DNA of 64,000 nt from Paraburkholderia edwinii (GTDB lineage Bacteria > Pseudomonadota > Gammaproteobacteria > Burkholderiales > Burkholderiaceae): positions 2,294,001 through 2,358,000 of the forward strand of contig NZ_CP080096.1 in the NCBI RefSeq assembly GCF_019428685.1. The letters are read 5' to 3'. Below, piece after piece: positions 60,594 through 64,000 of this stretch. The notes under the pieces are model-generated. The model had not been told where the DNA came from. It saw only the letters and a program-made list of their open reading frames with translations, and made no database searches. The translations under genes and the position numbers were made by a program. The number at the start of each line of letters is the position of its first letter. Position 1 is the first letter of the stretch.

Positions 60594-62234
60594 ATGTCGA
60601 GCGACTGTCCACCGGTAGCCGATTCGCCCTGGCGTACCGTCGCCGCGTTGCTCGACCGGCATCGGCGCGACAAGCCGGAGAAGGATGCGATTGTCGATGT
60701 CGAGCGGCGCGTGCGCATATCGTTCGAACAGCTTGCGAATCGCGTCGACGGCATTGCGCGGCAACTCGCACAGCATGGCGTAGAAAAAGGCACGCGCGTC
60801 GTGCTTGCGAACTGCGAAGCGCCCGACAAGCTGCTGCTCTGGCTTGGCGTCTGGCGCCTCGGCGCAGTCGTATGTCCCCTCGATGTTCCTTTCGTGGGCC
60901 ACGAGATCGCGCGCAAGCTGCTCGAGACGCTCGCGCCCGGTCTCGTCGTATGCCCCGATGAAAGCAGCGCAGGGCTGTCCGCCATGACAAAGGCGCCGCT
61001 CGTGCGCTTCGCCGCAGGTGGATTCGGCAGCGATACGCCGGGCCGCGCGAAAACGCAACGCGCCGGCCAACGCACGATCACGCTCGCGCCGGACGACGAA
61101 CTCCGGAACAGCGACGCCCCGCCGCTGCCCGACGCCGAGACCGTCTGCGCGATCGACGATATTGCATCGCTATGCTGCACATCAGGCACGACCGGCATTC
61201 CGAAGATCGTCGTCTACGACCACGCGTGCTACTGGCTCAACGGCCTCGACAGCATCGACCTGCTCGGTCTGAACAGCGATGATCGCACGCTCGAATACCG
61301 TTCGTTCGACTGGTACTCCGCACAGATCCTGAGCCTGATGCCGTTCCTGCAACTGGGCTCGACACTTTGCATCGCACGCAAGTTTTCGCGCAGGGAGTTC
61401 GGCAACTGGGTACGCGAAAACCGCGTCACGGTCAGCGCCGGCGTGCCGACCGTGCTCAATCTGCTGCTCGAAGCGCCGCTCGATGCGCCCGCCGATACGT
61501 TCGCGTCGCTACGCGCGATGACGTGCAGCACGGCGCCGCTCTCGCCGCTTCAATGGATGCGCTTCGAAAAGCAGTACGGCATCCGCATTCTGAATCTGTA
61601 CGGTTCGTCGGAAGCGGGCTGGATGTGCGGCAGCCGTTCGGAGCGCCGCAAGATTGGCACGGTCGGTTATCCGGCCGCGCATATCCGCTTCGATATTGTC
61701 GATTCCGAGGGCGTGTCGTGCGCGCCGGACACCGAAGGGCAAGTCGTGGTCGACGGCGCGAAGCTCGCGCTCGGCGTGCTGCAGGCCGATGGCTCCGTGC
61801 AGGCAATACGCGGCGCGCCGCTTTTCACGCGTGATATCGCCGCGCGCGACGCCGAGGGCTTTGTGCGCATGTCGGGCCGCATGGACGATCTGATCATTCG
61901 CGGCGGCGTGAAGATCGTGCCGCAGGAAATCGAAGACGCGCTGCGCGCGCACCCGCAGGTGCAGGACGTCGCCGCGCTTGGTGTGCCGGACGCTGTATAT
62001 GGTCAGGAAACCGTATGTTTTGTCGTGGCGCAACCCGGCGCATCGGTCGATCCGCAAGCGCTGCGCGCGCACTGCAAGGCGCGCCTTGCGCGCGAGAAGG
62101 TGCCTAAAGACGTGTTCGTGATCGCATCGCTGCCGCGCAGCTCGCGCGGCAAGATTCTGCGCGATGCGCTGCGCCAGCAATGGTGGCGCATCGTCAGTAT
62201 GCCGCCCGATCTGTCGGAGCCGGAGTTCGAGTAA
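60594..62234 (+). CDS. AMP-forming acyl/aryl-CoA ligase
   Basis: A 546-residue adenylate-forming enzyme. P-loop LCCTSGTTGIPKIVVYDH near residue 195, motif A5 LNLYGSSEAGWM near residue 340, the A7/A8 hinge FTRDIAARDAEGFVRMSGRMDDLIIRGGVKIVPQEIEDAL and the C-terminal catalytic Lys in PRSSRGKILRDAL. Substrate likely aromatic or short branched acid; the residues lining the pocket do not identify it. It starts 4 bp after the LysR gene, so the pair is translated from one message. Context with UbiD, thioesterase and MFS genes supports a CoA-dependent aromatic-acid pathway. Confidence 0.88.
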   Translation: MSSDCPPVADSPWRTVAALLDRHRRDKPEKDAIVDVERRVRISFEQLANRVDGIARQLAQHGVEKGTRVVLANCEAPDKLLLWLGVWRLGAVVCPLDVPFVGHEIARKLLETLAPGLVVCPDESSAGLSAMTKAPLVRFAAGGFGSDTPGRAKTQRAGQRTITLAPDDELRNSDAPPLPDAETVCAIDDIASLCCTSGTTGIPKIVVYDHACYWLNGLDSIDLLGLNSDDRTLEYRSFDWYSAQILSLMPFLQLGSTLCIARKFSRREFGNWVRENRVTVSAGVPTVLNLLLEAPLDAPADTFASLRAMTCSTAPLSPLQWMRFEKQYGIRILNLYGSSEAGWMCGSRSERRKIGTVGYPAAHIRFDIVDSEGVSCAPDTEGQVVVDGAKLALGVLQADGSVQAIRGAPLFTRDIAARDAEGFVRMSGRMDDLIIRGGVKIVPQEIEDALRAHPQVQDVAALGVPDAVYGQETVCFVVAQPGASVDPQALRAHCKARLAREKVPKDVFVIASLPRSSRGKILRDALRQQWWRIVSMPPDLSEPEFE

Positions 62235-62291
62235 GCGAACGGGCGGCGGTTCAACGGGCGCAGCGTCCACGCGGCGCAGCGCTCGCGAGAA

Positions 62292-62885
62292 TTATTTGCG
62301 GCTTTGCTCGCCCTCCCGGGCGGACTTCAGCGCATGAGTCCACCAGAGCAGGTCGTCGATCAGCGCCGTCGCCTTGTCGCTGAGCGCGGCCAATTCAGAC
62401 GTGACGTCCTTTCCCTGAAAGTGCTGCCACAGCGCGCTCGCGGGGATATGAACCGATGCTTGCACAGGAGCCACTTGCAACACGGCGAGCGTGGCGCGCA
62501 GATGCTCGACGCCGCGCGCGCCGCCTTCGGCTCCATAGCTCACAAAAGCCGCGGCCTTGCGGTGCCATTCCTGGTTAACCCAATCAATTGCGTTTTTGAG
62601 GACTGCCGGGCTCCCATGGTTGTATTCCGGCGTGACGATGACAAAGCCATCGGCTCGCGCGATCTCCGCAGCCCAGCGTTTGACGACCGCGTGCTCATAC
62701 GGCGCCCGTCCAGGCCACGAAGGCAGAACAGCCTGATCGAAAAACGGCATCGGAAACTCCCGCAGATCGAGCCATTGGGCTTCGACACCACTGCGTGCAT
62801 TCAGACGCTCGAAAATCCATCTTGCGGGCTGTTCGGAAAAGCGGCTTTCCCGCGTGCTTCCAACGATGACGGCAATCGCGACCAT
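62292..62885 (-). CDS. NADPH-dependent FMN reductase (flavodoxin-like fold)
   Basis: A 197-residue flavoprotein of the NADPH_dep_FMN_red (ArsH/YieF-like) family. VAIAVIVGSTRESRFSEQPARWI forms the FMN phosphate loop, FPMPFFDQAVLP is near residue 50, the motif GFVIVTPEYNHGSPAVLKNAIDWVNQEW at about residues 75-102 is diagnostic, and FVSYGAEGGARGVEHLR follows. It could supply reduced flavin, for example to the LLM monooxygenase or for UbiX, but linkage is only by proximity. It is divergent from the KTSC-like gene. Confidence 0.87.
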   Translation of the reverse strand: MVAIAVIVGSTRESRFSEQPARWIFERLNARSGVEAQWLDLREFPMPFFDQAVLPSWPGRAPYEHAVVKRWAAEIARADGFVIVTPEYNHGSPAVLKNAIDWVNQEWHRKAAAFVSYGAEGGARGVEHLRATLAVLQVAPVQASVHIPASALWQHFQGKDVTSELAALSDKATALIDDLLWWTHALKSAREGEQSRK

Positions 62886-63048
62886 ACAGAGTCTCCTTCA
62901 TGAACGTGACGGGCTGAACAAATTTGCAATACGAAGTTGATGTTGCGTGGCTTTATTCAGCGCGCCCATTCCGATCGCGAATGACGGAATCCTGAAGCGA
63001 ATCTAAAAACTGAAAGTCTCTTATGATTGGATGTTATAACTGATTTTT

Positions 63049-63080
63049 ATCGGTTACATGAGTAACCCGAAAAAACCGAT
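63049..63080. promoter_or_regulatory. Overlapping, mutually exclusive inverted repeats
   Basis: GGTTAC/GTAACC (63052-63057 and 63062-63067, loop ATGA) and ATCGGTT/AACCGAT (63049-63055 and 63074-63080) share bases and cannot form together. They lie in the AT-rich gap 62886-63116, 37 bp before the 63117 gene. Candidate attenuator or operator; T-runs flank them but not in terminator position. Confidence 0.35.
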
Positions 63081-63116
63081 TTCCCAGGATCGTGAAAAGC
63101 AAAACTGCTTTCTCCA

Positions 63117-63557
63117 ATGGTTCGGAATATTCAACACCCACCCGTTGTTTTAAGTGCAAGTACTGTTACCGACGTAGAAGTCCCCGTTATGCTTGCACGC
63201 CTCAGAAAGTGTCTTTATTGGTTTGGAAAAGCGTTGTCCAGAGTCTGCCGCTCTCTGGTCATGACAGAAGCCCCGGTCACGCTCTTTCCGTATATACCGT
63301 CTGAATTTACGCAGACGTACAACCTGAAGCGGCCTCATGTACGGCTACGCGGGGAACGCATTTACTCCGTGTTCTACGATGGCGAGACCAGGATACTCGA
63401 GGTGCGTTATAGCGATGGCGATCTGCGCTGGTATGCCGATGTATCGGAGCGCGCCTATGAGCGGCTGCTGTGCGCGGACGGACCCGATGACGCGCTCGCG
63501 CGCGAGGTGTTCTTGCAGAATCGTTCAGGGCAATCGACGTTCCGGAATATCTCCTAG
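63117..63557 (+). CDS. KTSC-domain-like protein
   Basis: A protein of up to 146 residues. The C-terminal half fits the KTSC domain: RLRGERIYSVFYDGETRILEVRYSDGDLRWYADVSERAYERLLCAD followed by EVFLQNRSG. KTSC domains occur in phage-related and toxin-associated proteins and in a lysyl-tRNA synthetase accessory module; function is unclear. The N-terminal 50 residues (MLARLRKCLYWFGKALSRV) are basic and amphipathic. Starts at 63117, 63189 or 63261 are all possible and none has a clear ribosome site. Confidence 0.5.
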   Translation: MVRNIQHPPVVLSASTVTDVEVPVMLARLRKCLYWFGKALSRVCRSLVMTEAPVTLFPYIPSEFTQTYNLKRPHVRLRGERIYSVFYDGETRILEVRYSDGDLRWYADVSERAYERLLCADGPDDALAREVFLQNRSGQSTFRNIS

Positions 63558-63606
63558 TCGTTGCAGCGATGACGTAGCGTCGCATTCTTACGGGAGCTGA
63601 CGCACG

Positions 63607-64000
63607 TCAGCCGGCAAGCACCGCGCACGGCTCCGATCGTTCCTCTTCGGCCTTCGCTTGCGCAACATCCAACGAGCGCGGCAGCTTTACGCCGTTCTTC
63701 GCGGCCGTCATTTCCGCCGCAATCGAAACCGCGATTTCGGGCGGCGTCTTGCTGCCGATATGAATGCCGGCAGGTCCATGCAAACGCGTGAGTTGCGCGT
63801 CGTCGAGATCGAAAAGCCGCAGGCGTTCGCGTCTTGCCGTGCTGTTGCGGCGCGAGCCGATCGCGGCCACATAAAACGCTTCCGTTTGCAGCGCATCGAT
63901 CAGCGCGAGATCGTCGAGCTTCGGATCGTGGGTCAGCGCGACCACCGCACTGTGTGCGTCGAGCTGCATGTCGAGCACCGTATCGTCGGGCATCGTCCGC
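63607..64000 (-). CDS. XdhC/CoxI-family protein, C-terminal part (continues beyond window)
   Basis: About 130 C-terminal residues of a molybdenum-hydroxylase maturation factor that loads sulfurated Mo cofactor. The XdhC_C Rossmann segment is present: ALTHDPKLDDLALIDALQTEAFYVAAIGSRRNSTARRERL, then RLHGPAGIHIGSKTPPEIAVSIAAEM and a charged tail. The frame stays open to the last base of the window, with upstream residues still in register, so the gene's 5' end lies outside. Neighbouring hydroxylase subunits would be expected beyond the window. Confidence 0.85.
   Translation of the reverse strand, partial: RTMPDDTVLDMQLDAHSAVVALTHDPKLDDLALIDALQTEAFYVAAIGSRRNSTARRERLRLFDLDDAQLTRLHGPAGIHIGSKTPPEIAVSIAAEMTAAKNGVKLPRSLDVAQAKAEEERSEPCAVLAG

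Overview
The window is GC-rich, densely coded DNA from a beta-proteobacterium, most likely Paraburkholderia, Caballeronia or Burkholderia sensu lato. The main evidence is a 433-residue 2,2-dialkylglycine decarboxylase that reads almost like the Burkholderia cepacia enzyme, a DUF4148 protein (a family typical of Burkholderiales), many LysR/GntR/AraC regulators, and a catabolic and transport gene content typical of large Burkholderia replicons. No rRNA, tRNA, insertion sequence, prophage or CRISPR array was recognised. The layout looks like an accessory or second-chromosome metabolic region.

Region by region. 1-8.4 kb: the end of an Ldh-family dehydrogenase, an MFS porter, a lactonase-type beta-propeller, a GlcG-like protein, a decayed berberine-bridge-type oxidase (frameshift plus internal deletion), a second MFS porter and an FAD monooxygenase-like protein. 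8.7-14.5 kb: a ribose-type ABC importer in one operon with a FadR-type GntR regulator, divergent from L-fuconate dehydratase, with a near-perfect palindrome at the regulator start. 14.6-18 kb: an ampR/ampC-like divergent pair (class C beta-lactamase fold) and an XRE-cupin/GNAT divergent pair. 18-30.6 kb: an AT-rich leader and a secreted beta-propeller protein, VOC, LysE, a formyltransferase fused to GcvR-like ACT domains, four lipoproteins (including a dihaem peroxidase and an acid-phosphatase-like phosphoesterase), a prolyl-4-hydroxylase-like enzyme, and an AraC+VOC pair.

30.7-41.5 kb looks like an organosulfur module. It holds a TauE/SafE exporter, an LLM flavin monooxygenase, a SoxC-like sulfite dehydrogenase with its cytochrome subunit, an SsuABC/TauABC-type importer and, in the same direction, an amino-acid-type importer that lacks its own ATPase. 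A small papain/C39-like cysteine protease gene sits inside the transporter run. Immediately after this block is a well-formed candidate small RNA (promoter, loop with a UUCCUUU motif, rho-independent terminator).

41.9-54.7 kb is mixed: two hypothetical proteins, an SDR lacking the catalytic Tyr, an FtsH-like membrane AAA protease, a DUF1328 peptide, a PAS-GGDEF diguanylate cyclase, dgdA, a cupin, an N-terminally shortened AraC regulator, topoisomerase IB, a membrane protein, a Nudix hydrolase and the DUF4148 protein. 54.9-62.2 kb reads as an aromatic-acid locus: MFS porter, CoxG-like protein, UbiD-type decarboxylase and PaaI-type thioesterase on one strand, with a LysR regulator and an acyl/aryl-CoA ligase on the other. 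The window ends with an FMN reductase, a KTSC-like protein and the C-terminal part of an XdhC-family protein.

A recurring small-scale pattern is short tandem repeats (6-15 bp units) that begin exactly at stop codons and multiply the stop triplet, in two cases into all three frames. It was seen at four places and is described in the findings.
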